DNA from: Chitinophagales bacterium
GTDB taxonomy: Bacteria; Bacteroidota; Bacteroidia; Chitinophagales; LD1
Length of the DNA stretch: 64,000 nucleotides
Assembly (NCBI GenBank): GCA_026129525.1
Contig: JAHCHW010000007.1
Location: forward strand, 62,001 to 126,000
Direction of reading: 5' to 3'
Part shown: positions 52,201 through 59,801 of the stretch, one piece after another
Layout of the letters: each line of letters begins with the position of its first letter
How positions within the stretch are numbered: the stretch's first letter is position 1
Position numbers and translations under genes: made by a program
The notes under the pieces: model-generated
The model's database searches: none
The model's input: the letters and a program-made list of their open reading frames with translations, nothing else
Told to the model about the DNA's origin: nothing

Positions 52201-52512
52201 TACACCAATGCTATTGTTTCGGGCATAGCCGAAACAGAACCCGAAATTAGCTTTGAAGCAAAACTGGCACCCAACCCAAGTGCAGAAACTACCGAACTGC
52301 GTTTTGCTTTGCCGAAAGATGCCGATGTAGATATTGCCTTATTTGATGTTACCGGTCGCCAACTGCAAACATTGTATCAGAAAAAAGGTTTGTGGGCGGG
52401 CAAATACATGGTGCCTGTACAAACCGCTTCATTAGCAAAGGGAGTTTATTATGTTTCCATTATGCTTAATGGCGAAAAACAAAAAACACTTCAGTTGTCG
52501 GTAATCCGCTAA
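49267..52512 (+). CDS. Large T9SS-exported protein with possible pore-forming-like region
   Basis: A 1081-residue protein with signal peptide 'LKLLFGFVALLNVQAIFSQ'. Residues about 30-500 hold repeated strand-turn segments like a propeller of FG-GAP/VCBS type ('FDVVDGNFDGNGIMGEFALA', 'MDIEDVDYDFENDIVMVVTN'). Residues about 560-790 have unusual long Ser/Thr-alternating stretches ('EFSNTSMSSQTVTITTSAET', 'LTTHTSSVTTNVNYEVTLKY') of the kind seen in aerolysin-like beta-pore segments; this is suggestive only. A CARDB-like domain follows ('LTKSLQFNRERIDSNTVLTI'), then a Por-type sorting tail ('LAPNPSAETTELRFALP'). A hairpin terminator follows. Confidence 0.82.
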   Translation: MLKKTTHLKLLFGFVALLNVQAIFSQVMVNHPLQLVNMAVHSSELTIFQTENTGGSPFPVQGDLVHYRTDSGLTSLQRLQLTDTFKLSTSNTLLQSRGFGSVNCIAIDKGADSYNEMIYAFSNAANGITIALPQINKTTLKIDAVTYDTIVTGAGFTDEPRIKLTKINRGTPSEGFIIAYHDYTTHHVNLMWYAIDNNNQLQRMATAKGDTLYMLNGKDEVFDVVDGNFDGNGIMGEFALATVRKVGVNAFVYLSTFHVASNGPNSVISKFYTNQIHQIGEPLGYKNLSLASGLFNAAEPNFDQIAIGSLYLKSGGNSEYVRQLQLVYCPANFGISAFVLGGNYSDSAIWNSYPAMALKAGQLNTDVTDEMVFAIDGSYDIFKVNPGLQLQKKATGSGGSVSPDFYQAVSNNNYMDIEDVDYDFENDIVMVVTNNSGNQQFLQVTISTPADTNLNTLAVKASPTQIVNRHYSGNSNMYRFAIAFAELRGGKAILREPIHTVRTRLEPLVVLNTPPYHLDSFENNRLDVNQFFTYAPWDYNSFVTYIDAKYITSSAQNYTLETELKSDWGVSAEVTGGGKILGMGVKANIKAKYGEEFSNTSMSSQTVTITTSAETQEDDFVHAAVSEYDVYEYPIDSSGTMIGYVLALMRKGQVAYTWMGSKDNNAYKFIPDHEVGNLFSYSKAANVKQYVGMADTNSYTTISGYTVTENFGTGITHNFDYNQVSQNGSSATKTFGVEAGASVELGGFGLEVNGEYNRSELTTHTSSVTTNVNYEVTLKYGTTSLNIGYPAQYVVKPYIYWGKNGAMNLNYSVDLVDSSGAGPTLWSHYYKGKPDLTLIRPWGLEPEKRHQNFDNILQKRDLTKSLQFNRERIDSNTVLTITAYIQNYSMTDYSGNAEFQFYLGHPDSANAVLLQDLSGNTLHTVNNFSVPAQGRSKVVFQTLMNKHYAEVPQIYIVIDPNNLIDEIHEDNNRGTNIAYTNAIVSGIAETEPEISFEAKLAPNPSAETTELRFALPKDADVDIALFDVTGRQLQTLYQKKGLWAGKYMVPVQTASLAKGVYYVSIMLNGEKQKTLQLSVIR

Positions 52513-52530
52513 CTATTTTACAAATACAGA

Positions 52531-52570
52531 AAACGGATAACTGCATGTGTGCGGTTATCCGTTTTTTATT
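52531..52570 (+). terminator. Rho-independent terminator after T9SS cargo gene
   Basis: AAACGGATAAC (52531-52541) pairs perfectly with GTTATCCGTTT (52554-52564), and the T-run continues to 52567. It lies 19 nt after the stop at 52512, between convergent genes, and may serve both. Confidence 0.85.
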
Positions 52571-52613
52571 TCATCCCGACCAGCTACGTTATCGGAATGG
52601 CGAAATGTTTCTT

Positions 52614-54617
52614 TTAGTTGGAGGAGCACTCAACAAAATACATTTTCAGCTTCCCCTTATTCTTAGCTTCAATTTCCCCTCTGTATTCCGCTTGGAATTT
52701 ATCCTTCACTAAATCGTAAGTCGCTTGGCTGATGTTTACTTTACCGGCTTCACCATTTTGTTCCATCCGTGCGGCTGTGTTTACGGTATCGCCCCAAATA
52801 TCGTAAGCGAATTTTTTAACACCTACAATGCCTGCTACCACGCTGCCTGAGTTTATGCCCACCCTTATATCATAAAGTCCTTCACGGTTTGCATTTTGTT
52901 TTTTTCTCTCTTTCATAAACCGCTGAATTTCCACCGCTGCTCTCACCACATCTTCCGCATGGTTTGGGTTGGCAGCCGGTAAACCTGAAACTGCCAAGTA
53001 AGCATCGCCAACGGTTTTAATTTTTTCAATGCTATACTTCTCCATTATTTCATCGAAAGCCGAAAAGCATTCATGCAGTTCATTCACTAACTCTTGCGGT
53101 GTAAGCTTTTCGCTGATGGTAGTGAACGATTTAAAGTCAGAGAAGAAAACCGTTACGTCATTGAACAGTTTTGCATCGGCATTTCCTTTTTCTTTTAGTT
53201 CTTCGGCTACTTCGGAGGGCAGGATGTTGAGCAGTAAGCTTTCCGAACGGTCTTTCTCTCTTTTGAGTTCTACATTTCGCAATTGCTCAATTTCCAGGTC
53301 CTTTTCCTTTCTTTCCAAATTATGTCGGAAATTAAGTTCTGTTACCTGTTTCTGTACCGTTTCGCCAACCATTTCTTCCTTTAAAAAGTGGTATTTCCTG
53401 AAATAGTCGAGCGCTTCTTTATGCTTACCCATCAACTGGTATATGCCGGATAGAGAAAAGTTGCTGTTTATTTTCAACTCTTTGCTTCCTGTTTCTTCGG
53501 CAATTTGCATAGCATGTTTAGCGTAAGCTAATGCCTCCTCAAAATGTCCTTCCGAGCAACTCACACGACCTAAAATTTCGTAAACGTTTGCTGTTCCCAA
53601 TTTGTTTTCCACCTTTTGCCACAAAACCAGTGCTATGTTTAAGTGTTCTTTGGCTTTTGCGTTATATCCCTGTTCTCCATAAATCGTCCCTATTCCGTGA
53701 TGGTTCACTGCCATCCAGTTTACATTATTGATTTCCTCGTTTATGCTCAATGCCTTTAGGTAGTGTTCTAACGAGTGCGGGTAATCTTTCATATCGGCAT
53801 ACACATTTGCTATGTTTGAATAACTGCCCGCCATTCCGTGCCTGTCATTTACCTCAGTTCTTATTTTCAGGGCTATCTCGTGATGCTTGAGTGATTCCTT
53901 GAAATTTTTTTGTTTGGAATAAATAATGCCGATGTTGTTATGGCAACTTGCCACTCCGAATTTATTCCCGAACTGTTCTAAGATTTTTAACGCTTCCAGA
54001 TGATTCGTTACCGCCCTCAAGTAATCCCCCGCAAGTTTGTATAAATTGCCTAAATTGGAATAATTACTTGCCATACCGTAAGCAAATGCTGACCCTGTGT
54101 TTAGCTCAAGCGCCTTTAAATAGCTTCTTTCGGCATTAGGATAATTATCCGAGAATTCATGAATTAACCCCAAACTCTCATGCGCCCAAGCCATCCCTTC
54201 CTTGTTATTAGTTTCAATACCAATCTCTAACGCTATTTCAGCATACTTCTTGGCTTCAGCAAAATTGTGTTTGGAAATGAAAATACGGGACATGTTATTG
54301 TAAACAGCACTTATTCCTTTCTTATTGTATAGTTCTTGGAAACAGGTAAGCGATTGCTCTGAAAATTTTTGCGAAGCATCAAGGTCGGGTTCAAATCTTT
54401 TAAAAATAGAAAGATATAACAGCGCCCAAGCTTTGTAAGTTGGTTCAGCCAATTTTTCTGAAAGTGCAAGAAGATGTTCGGCAAACTCAGGTATTTGTTT
54501 GCTGTTGATAACAACGCAGTTCTGAAGTATTGATAACAGCAAATCTGCATGCAATTTTTCATCGCTGCTTGAGGCAAGCTTAGCTTTGAGAGTTTCTATT
54601 TCTTCAAGGATGGTCAT
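52614..54617 (-). CDS. TPR-linked class III adenylate cyclase (copy 2)
   Basis: A 667-residue cytoplasmic protein. The N-terminal ~400 residues are TPR pairs ('GMAWAHESLGLIHEFSDNYP', 'GVASCHNNIGIIYSKQKNFK', 'WMAVNHHGIGTIYGEQGYNA'). A coiled-coil with 'SLLLNILPSEVAEELKEKG' leads into a class III cyclase domain: metal-binding Asp in 'VTVFFSDFKSFTTIS', adenine-specifying Lys in 'EKIKTVGDAYLAVSG', and 'AYDIWGDTVNTAARMEQNG' with the partner Asp and transition-state residues. The Lys/Asp pair predicts cAMP as product. The ATG at 54617 lies 13 nt after the stop of the paralogue upstream, so both form one operon. Confidence 0.93.
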   Translation of the reverse strand: MTILEEIETLKAKLASSSDEKLHADLLLSILQNCVVINSKQIPEFAEHLLALSEKLAEPTYKAWALLYLSIFKRFEPDLDASQKFSEQSLTCFQELYNKKGISAVYNNMSRIFISKHNFAEAKKYAEIALEIGIETNNKEGMAWAHESLGLIHEFSDNYPNAERSYLKALELNTGSAFAYGMASNYSNLGNLYKLAGDYLRAVTNHLEALKILEQFGNKFGVASCHNNIGIIYSKQKNFKESLKHHEIALKIRTEVNDRHGMAGSYSNIANVYADMKDYPHSLEHYLKALSINEEINNVNWMAVNHHGIGTIYGEQGYNAKAKEHLNIALVLWQKVENKLGTANVYEILGRVSCSEGHFEEALAYAKHAMQIAEETGSKELKINSNFSLSGIYQLMGKHKEALDYFRKYHFLKEEMVGETVQKQVTELNFRHNLERKEKDLEIEQLRNVELKREKDRSESLLLNILPSEVAEELKEKGNADAKLFNDVTVFFSDFKSFTTISEKLTPQELVNELHECFSAFDEIMEKYSIEKIKTVGDAYLAVSGLPAANPNHAEDVVRAAVEIQRFMKERKKQNANREGLYDIRVGINSGSVVAGIVGVKKFAYDIWGDTVNTAARMEQNGEAGKVNISQATYDLVKDKFQAEYRGEIEAKNKGKLKMYFVECSSN
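52735..52814. repeat. 80-bp tract identical to 54740-54819 (cyclase copy 2)
   Basis: Every base, including synonymous sites, matches 54740-54819, within the DIWGDTVNTAARMEQNGEAG-encoding part of the cyclase domain. Flanking sequence differs at many synonymous positions. Confidence 0.9.
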
Positions 54618-54630
54618 GCAAAAAGGGCGT

Positions 54631-56244
54631 TTAAGAAACAAAATACATTTTCAGCTTCCCTTTATTCTTCGCATCAATTTCACCGCGGTATTCGCAGCTA
54701 AATTTATTTTTCACCAACTCATAAGTCGTTTCGCTGATATTTACTTTACCGGCTTCACCATTTTGTTCCATCCGTGCGGCTGTGTTTACGGTATCGCCCC
54801 AAATATCGTAAGCGAATTTCTTTACGCCAACAATTCCGGCAACCACATTTCCTGAGTTTATTCCAATCCGTATATCATACAAGCCATGCCTATCTCCATT
54901 TTGTTTTTTTCTGTTTTCCATAAACTGCAGAACATCCTGTGCAGCCTTTACTACATCTTCCGCATGGTTAGGATTGGCAACCGGTAAGCCACTCACAGCC
55001 AAATAGGCATCACCAACTGTTTTTATTTTTTCTATACCGTACTTATCCATTATTTTATCAAAAGCCGAAAAGCATTCGTGCAGTTCATTCACTAATACTT
55101 GCGGAGTAAGCTTTTCGCTGATGGTAGTGAACGATTTGAAGTCGGAAAAGAAAACGGTTACGTTGTCGAAATGTCTGGCATCTGCATATCCTTTTTGCTT
55201 TAATTCTTCGGCTACTTCTTCGGGAAGAATATTTAGCAGTAATTCATCGCTGCGTTTTTTCTCCGTTTCAATCAACCGGTTTTTCTCTTCCAACGCGGTA
55301 TTCTTTTCTCTTATCAATTCAGCTTCTTTCTGTTTTCTCGTTAAATCGAAAGTGGTTGTAAGTGTATTTAACTGCTGTGTCTGATTCTGTTCGAATATTT
55401 CGGTTTTCAGTTGATAAGCTTTTTTCAGGTGTGAATACGACTGTGTAAATTCCCCATGTTCTGCTTTTAAATCGGCCAAGTCGAACAATGAAAGCACCAA
55501 CTGGTGTTTAAATCCGTTTTGCTCCGCTATTCGGATGGACTCGTTGTAACAACTTTCCGCTTCTGCGTAATTGCTGTTTTCTCTATAAACAAATGCCAGC
55601 GAGTTGAGTACCGAGCACACCGCATGGAGGTCGTTATGCTTTTGAACCAACCTTAAACTTTCGGAGTAATATTCGATTGCTTTAGCCGTATTTTTTCTGT
55701 ACCATGCATTCTCGGCAAGCCCTACATAATTTTTTGCAAGCCATGCTTCGTTGTTGGTTTCGGTGTTTATTTTAGCTGCTTTTTCATAATTCTCCAGCGA
55801 CTTATCGTAATCGTCTAACCTTGTATAAATCATACCAAGGTTAGAGTAAACCGAAGCAGCCGTTGCTATATCACCTTCTTCCAAAAACAATAGGAGCGCT
55901 TTATTGAAAACTTCTAAAGCGTCTTTGTGCCTATTTCCAAATTTGAAACTGATGCCCATGTTGTTGAGCACGCCCGCCTGTTTTCTTCTGTCTCCGATTT
56001 CTTCATAAAGCAAAAACGCATGGTTAAAGTTTTCATAAGCTAACAAATGCAGCCCCATGGTGTGATACAACAACCCGTAAGTTTTGTAACAATCGGCAAT
56101 CTTTTGTTTATCTGCTCTTGAAACGAAGTATTCAAGTGCTTGGGCAACCAACTCAATGCCCTTTTGCGGATTGGTGAATGCATAATCGCTGGCAGATAAA
56201 AGCGATTGAATAATTTCCTCTTCTTCGTTTGTGGTGTTAATCAT
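54631..56244 (-). CDS. TPR-linked class III adenylate cyclase (copy 1)
   Basis: A 537-residue cytoplasmic paralogue of the downstream gene, with fewer TPR pairs in its ~300-residue sensor ('RKQAGVLNNMGISFKFGNRH', 'TAASVYSNLGMIYTRLDDYD', 'AVCSVLNSLAFVYRENSNYA'). The same 'LLLNILPEEVAEELKQKG' linker and a complete cyclase domain follow ('NVTVFFSDFKSFTTIS', 'IEKIKTVGDAYLAVSG', 'FAYDIWGDTVNTAARME'). The two cyclase domains share an 80-bp stretch identical at the DNA level (52735-52814 and 54740-54819), which points to recent duplication or gene conversion. Different TPR halves suggest different input proteins. Confidence 0.93.
   Translation of the reverse strand: MINTTNEEEEIIQSLLSASDYAFTNPQKGIELVAQALEYFVSRADKQKIADCYKTYGLLYHTMGLHLLAYENFNHAFLLYEEIGDRRKQAGVLNNMGISFKFGNRHKDALEVFNKALLLFLEEGDIATAASVYSNLGMIYTRLDDYDKSLENYEKAAKINTETNNEAWLAKNYVGLAENAWYRKNTAKAIEYYSESLRLVQKHNDLHAVCSVLNSLAFVYRENSNYAEAESCYNESIRIAEQNGFKHQLVLSLFDLADLKAEHGEFTQSYSHLKKAYQLKTEIFEQNQTQQLNTLTTTFDLTRKQKEAELIREKNTALEEKNRLIETEKKRSDELLLNILPEEVAEELKQKGYADARHFDNVTVFFSDFKSFTTISEKLTPQVLVNELHECFSAFDKIMDKYGIEKIKTVGDAYLAVSGLPVANPNHAEDVVKAAQDVLQFMENRKKQNGDRHGLYDIRIGINSGNVVAGIVGVKKFAYDIWGDTVNTAARMEQNGEAGKVNISETTYELVKNKFSCEYRGEIDAKNKGKLKMYFVS
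54740..54819. repeat. 80-bp tract identical to 52735-52814 (cyclase copy 1)
   Basis: Partner of the tract in the downstream paralogue, in direct orientation 2005 bp apart. It is a potential site for recombination that would fuse the two genes. Confidence 0.9.
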
Positions 56245-56418
56245 TTCTATATTCTCCCGTGCTTAGGCATCCTTTTCATTTCTATTGTAAAATATTTGTG
56301 TAATAATGTTATTGGCACGCCCTAACAAACTTTTTGTTTGCGAAATTGAATGTTACGACTGCAATTCCACATTCATCTTCATTTTTATCTTAGCCGCTGT
56401 AACCTTGATACACGCAAT

Positions 56419-56448
56419 CTAAAATCTTACTTCTAAAATCTAAAATCT
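56419..56448 (+). repeat. CTAAAATCT repeat in the leader of the beta-oxidation gene
   Basis: Three copies of CTAAAATCT (56419, 56433, 56440) end 4 nt before the ATG at 56453. They occupy the place of the ribosome binding site and may be a short intergenic repeat of the kind that runs into genes elsewhere in this window. Confidence 0.55.
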
Positions 56449-56452
56449 ATTT

Positions 56453-58627
56453 ATGTCGCAAATTGCCATCATCGAAAAGAGAGAGAACGGAATAGCCATT
56501 GTTTGGCTTGACCAGCCCAACGAAAAAATAAACAAGGTATCGCTGGAGTTTGTAAAGGAGATTGACGAGTTGTTTCAGCAACTGGAAGGCGACAACAGTG
56601 TAAAGGCAGCCGTTATTGCATCGAGGAAAAAGGACTGGATAGCCGGTGCCGATATCGACATGTTCGGCAAGGTGAAACAGAAAGGAGATTTTATTCAGTT
56701 TACCCGCGATGGACACCAATCGCTGTATCGTTTAGAAAGAAGCAAGAAGCCTGTAGTAGCCGCTATAAACGGTGCTTGCCTGGGTGCGGGAACCGAAATT
56801 GCCTTGGCTTGCCACGGACGTATTGTAAGCGATGATAAAAGCACCCACTTTGCCCTGCCCGAAGTAATGCTCGGCTTGCTGCCGGGTGGTGGAGGCACAC
56901 AACGCCTTCCGCGCTTAATCGGTATTCAGAAAGCATTGGACATGATGCTGACCGGCAAAAAGATTTACGGACGTAAAGCAAAGAGCATTGGTTTGGCTGA
57001 TAAAATTACTACAAAAGAAAGCCTGCTGAATGCTGCCATTGAGTTTGCCTTACAGCTAACCAAGGCACCGCTCAAGCGCGAAGACAAACGCACCCTGCTC
57101 GAAAAAATTCTCGAAAGCAATTCCATTACCCGAGGTATCGTTTACAAAAAGGCGAAGGAAATGGTGATGAAGCAAACCCTCGGCAATTATCCGGCTCCGC
57201 TTAAAATTTTAGAGTGTGTCGAAATTGGCATGGAAGAAGGCATGGACAAAGGACTGGAAGCCGAAGCGGTAAAGTTTGAAGAACTGATATTGACTGATGT
57301 AAGCCGCCAACTCATTCGCATCTTCTTTAACATGACGGAGAAGAAAAAGAATATTTATGCGGAACGTTTAAAACAAAAGACGGCTGTTTCATCCTCCCCT
57401 TCGGGGAGGACCGAGGTGGGGCGGCTCGATACCATTGCCATGGTAGGCGCGGGCTTTATGGGAGCGGGCATTGCACAGGTAAGCGCCATGGATGGCATTC
57501 GTGTATTGCTCAAAGATATTAAGGAAGAAACTATCGCTGCTGCCAAACAAACCATTTGGAAAGATTTGGAGAAGAAACTGAAGCGCAAAACCATGAGCCG
57601 CCCCGAAGCCGATGAAATAATGAGCCGCGTGGAAAGCAAACTCGACTACACCGGGTTCGATAAAGCCGATGTAATAATTGAAGCGGTGTTCGAAGAAATA
57701 AAATTGAAACAACGCATTGTTGCCGACTGCGAAGCTGCCGCCCGTCCCGATACCATTTTTGCTACCAACACCTCTGCATTACCTATTGCCCGCGTAGCCG
57801 AAAAAGCCGCCCGTCCCGAAAACATCATCGGTATGCACTATTTCAGCCCCGTGCCTAAAATGCCTTTGCTGGAAATAATAAAAACACCCAAAACTGCCGA
57901 CTGGGTGGTGGCAACCACTTTCGAACTGGGCATCCGCCAGGGGAAAACATGTATTGTGGTAAACGATGGTCCCGGCTTTTACACCACACGCATACTTGCT
58001 CCTTACATGAACGAATGTTTTCTGCTCATCGAAGAAGGCTGCGAAGCGGGTTTAATTGACAAAGCCATGAAAAAGTGGGGTTTCCCCGTTGGTCCCGTTA
58101 CCTTGCAAGACGAAGTGGGTATTGACGTAGGCGCACACATTATGAAAGGCGAGTTAGCCGAAATAGCCAAACAGCGCGAAGGCGCCCGCACTACCGATGC
58201 CATCATTAAAATGTTTAACGATGGCTGCCACGGTAAAAAGAACAAACGCGGCTTTTACAAATACGATGAAAAAGGCAAAAAGCAAGGCATTGACGAAAAC
58301 GTGTACAAATACTTCGGTAATCCTAAACGCAAAGAGTTTGCCACCGAAACCATACAACACCGCATGGGTATGATGATGCTCAACGAATGCCTGCTTTGCT
58401 TGCAGGAAGGAATACTCGAAAGCCCTACCGATGGCGATGTGGGCGCTATTTTCGGGCTTGGATTTCCTCCGTTTACGGGCGGTCCTTTCCGCTACATTGA
58501 CCGCGAAGGTGCCGATAAAGTGTTAGCTATTATGGACGACCTTACCGCCAAATACGGTGCCCGCTTCAAACCCGCACAAATACTCCGCGATTATGCTAAG
58601 GAGGGGAAGAAGTTTTATGGGAATTGA
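56453..58627 (+). CDS. fadJ: Bifunctional enoyl-CoA hydratase / 3-hydroxyacyl-CoA dehydrogenase
   Basis: A 724-residue beta-oxidation multienzyme. The N-terminal crotonase domain shows 'DWIAGADIDMFGK' and 'ACLGAGTEIALACHGRI' with 'LPEVMLGLLPGGGGTQRLPR' carrying the catalytic Glu. The dehydrogenase half has the NAD fold 'IAMVGAGFMGAGIAQVSAM', then 'FATNTSALPIARVAEKAARP' and the catalytic His in 'IIGMHYFSPVPKMPLLE', and two C-terminal helical domains ('NDGPGFYTTRILAPYMNECF'). The linker between the halves (about residues 305-320) contains a palindrome-encoded 'SSSPSGRTEVG'. It would work with a thiolase, which is not in the window. Confidence 0.95.
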   Translation: MSQIAIIEKRENGIAIVWLDQPNEKINKVSLEFVKEIDELFQQLEGDNSVKAAVIASRKKDWIAGADIDMFGKVKQKGDFIQFTRDGHQSLYRLERSKKPVVAAINGACLGAGTEIALACHGRIVSDDKSTHFALPEVMLGLLPGGGGTQRLPRLIGIQKALDMMLTGKKIYGRKAKSIGLADKITTKESLLNAAIEFALQLTKAPLKREDKRTLLEKILESNSITRGIVYKKAKEMVMKQTLGNYPAPLKILECVEIGMEEGMDKGLEAEAVKFEELILTDVSRQLIRIFFNMTEKKKNIYAERLKQKTAVSSSPSGRTEVGRLDTIAMVGAGFMGAGIAQVSAMDGIRVLLKDIKEETIAAAKQTIWKDLEKKLKRKTMSRPEADEIMSRVESKLDYTGFDKADVIIEAVFEEIKLKQRIVADCEAAARPDTIFATNTSALPIARVAEKAARPENIIGMHYFSPVPKMPLLEIIKTPKTADWVVATTFELGIRQGKTCIVVNDGPGFYTTRILAPYMNECFLLIEEGCEAGLIDKAMKKWGFPVGPVTLQDEVGIDVGAHIMKGELAEIAKQREGARTTDAIIKMFNDGCHGKKNKRGFYKYDEKGKKQGIDENVYKYFGNPKRKEFATETIQHRMGMMMLNECLLCLQEGILESPTDGDVGAIFGLGFPPFTGGPFRYIDREGADKVLAIMDDLTAKYGARFKPAQILRDYAKEGKKFYGN
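57391..57425 (+). repeat. In-frame TCCTCCCCTTCGGGGAGGA hairpin in the fadJ linker
   Basis: TCCTCCCC (57392-57399), a 3-nt loop and GGGGAGGA (57403-57410) form a perfect 8-bp stem, followed by CCGAGGTGGGG. It encodes 'SSPSGRTEVG' exactly at the junction of the hydratase and dehydrogenase halves. Such CTCCCCTTCGGGGAG hairpins are typical of intergenic DNA in this phylum. Confidence 0.75.
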
Positions 58628-58631
58628 AAAC

Positions 58632-58709
58632 CGAATAATGAATAGCGAATATTGAATGCCTAATATCGAAGTAAAATACAGTTCGTTATTCATTATTCGA
58701 TATTTATTT
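58632..58709. repeat. GAATAATGAATA-type inverted repeat, left copy
   Basis: CGAATAATGAAT near one end pairs with ATTCATTATTCG at the other. It shares the core GAAGTAAAATACAGTTCG (near-identical CAAAGTAAAATGCAGTTCG) with 61901-61963 beyond the ATPase/TOPRIM genes. Confidence 0.7.
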
Positions 58710-58768
58710 TGAAACATGGTGGAAACACCAACCTGTAAAGAAATAATGAACACCGAACTTTAACCTTA

Positions 58769-58792
58769 TCGGTCGGTGTCCCCACCGACCGA
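58769..58792. repeat. REP palindrome, left of RAYT gene
   Basis: TCGGTCGGTG-TCCC-CACCGACCGA is a perfect 10-bp stem with a 4-nt loop, preceded by CTTA. It is identical to the palindrome at 59675-59698, which is followed by TAAG, so the two sit in opposite orientation around the transposase gene. Confidence 0.93.
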
Positions 58793-58814
58793 CACATATA
58801 GAACTAAAAACGCT

Positions 58815-59360
58815 ATGCATATTTTCCACAAGCGACAAGGCCAAATGGATATTAACCAAGCGTATTTCTATACCGAAACAATACAGGATTTTGCACATCT
58901 GCTTGCCGATGACAACTTAAAAATGGTAGTTGTTGAATCGTGGCAATACCTGGTGCAAAACAAACTGATTGAAATATATGCGTATGTAATTATGCCAAAC
59001 CACATTCATTTGTTGTGGAATATACTATCTGCTAACGGCAAAGAATCTCCCTCCGGTAGTTTTTCTAAATACACAGCTCACAGGTTCAAGAAATATTTAC
59101 AGCAGTATAATCCTGACTTATTAATGAAGTTTATTTCTGATAAGTGAGACCGTCAGTTTCAGTTTTGGAAACGCGACCCGCTGGCTGTTCCTATTACAGG
59201 AGAAAAGATTTTTATGCAGAAATTGGAATACATTCATCAGAATCCTTTATCAGCAAGATGGAATTTATGTTCTTGTGCCGAGGATTACCGGTGGAGCAGT
59301 GCCCGATTTTATTATAGTGGAGAAGATGAGTTTAGAATTGTGAAACATTTTAGAGATTAG
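58815..59360 (+). pseudogene. REP-associated tyrosine transposase (RAYT), interrupted by in-frame TGA
   Basis: The single frame from an ATG at 58815 (or 58845) to the TAG at 59358 encodes a Y1-type IS200-like transposase, broken only by a TGA at 59145-59147. Before it: 'MDINQAYFYTETIQDFAHLL', the HUH metal-binding 'VIMPNHIHLLWNI', and 'FSKYTAHRFKKYL' around the expected region before the tyrosine helix. After it: 'RQFQFWKRDPLAVPITG', 'KLEYIHQNPLSARWNLC' and 'DYRWSSARFYY', all classic RAYT motifs. REP palindromes flank it. The nonsense codon likely inactivates it unless read through. Confidence 0.85.
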
Positions 59361-59390
59361 CAGTAGTTTCTATCGAAGGAACAACAGGGC

Positions 59391-59462
59391 TTATCGGTTG
59401 GTGTCTTCACCAAACGCCATGTCTTGCAGTAATTTCAGTCGGTGAGGACACCGACCGATAAG
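59391..59462. repeat. Pair of degenerate REP palindromes
   Basis: TTATCGGTTGGTGTCTTCACCAA and TCGGTGAGGACACCGACCGA, the latter followed by TAAG, are diverged forms of the 24-nt REP and form a BIME-like pair just after the RAYT stop. Confidence 0.75.
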
Positions 59463-59466
59463 AGAA

Positions 59467-59597
59467 TACATACACAACAATCCTTTATCAGCAAGATGGA
59501 AGTTGTGTTCTCTTGCCGAAGATTACGGTGGAGTAGTGCGCGATTTTACTACGGTGGATAAGATGAGTTTAAAATTGTGAAACATTTTAGAGATTAG
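59467..59597 (+). pseudogene. Duplicated 3' fragment of the RAYT gene
   Basis: About 130 bp repeat the end of the RAYT gene (59232-59360), including AATCCTTTATCAGCAAGATGG and the final AAACATTTTAGAGATTAG. A base deletion near GATTACGGTGG and several substitutions destroy the frame. With the two REP groups it makes a tandem partial duplication of the REP-RAYT unit. The 441-base gap 59361-59801 is filled by these remnants. Confidence 0.85.
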
Positions 59598-59630
59598 CGG
59601 AGGTTTCTTCGCTGAGGTAACTACGGCTTA

Positions 59631-59654
59631 GTGGTTGGTGTCTTCACCAACCAC
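59631..59654. repeat. REP palindrome variant
   Basis: GTGGTTGGTG-TCTT-CACCAACCAC keeps a perfect 10-bp stem although its sequence differs from the main REP, which indicates compensatory change and selection or gene conversion on the hairpin. Confidence 0.88.
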
Positions 59655-59674
59655 AGAGATTGATAACTATAGTT

Positions 59675-59698
59675 TCGGTCGGTGTCCCCACCGACCGA
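59675..59698. repeat. REP palindrome, right of RAYT unit
   Basis: Same 24-nt sequence as 58769-58792, followed by TAAG. Confidence 0.93.
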
Positions 59699-59766
59699 TA
59701 AGAAATAGTTAAAATTCCCTAATCCCCCAAGCTATCACTTTATATACCGTCAAGCCTAATGATTGA

Positions 59767-59794
59767 TTGACTTTAAAAAGGATAGTTAGATTTG
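59767..59794 (+). promoter_or_regulatory. Bacteroidota-type promoter for ATPase/TOPRIM pair
   Basis: TTG (59767-59769) is followed after 17 nt by TAGATTTG (59787-59794), matching TTG-N17-TAnnTTTG. The ATG at 59802 is only 7 nt away, so the leader would be almost absent. Confidence 0.45.
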
Positions 59795-59801
59795 CCGAGC
59801 C

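Noticed and set aside
58769-58792. Rho-independent terminator for the fadJ gene
   Set aside because: The strong stem has no following T-run, and identical copies occur near the RAYT gene, so a REP element explains it better.
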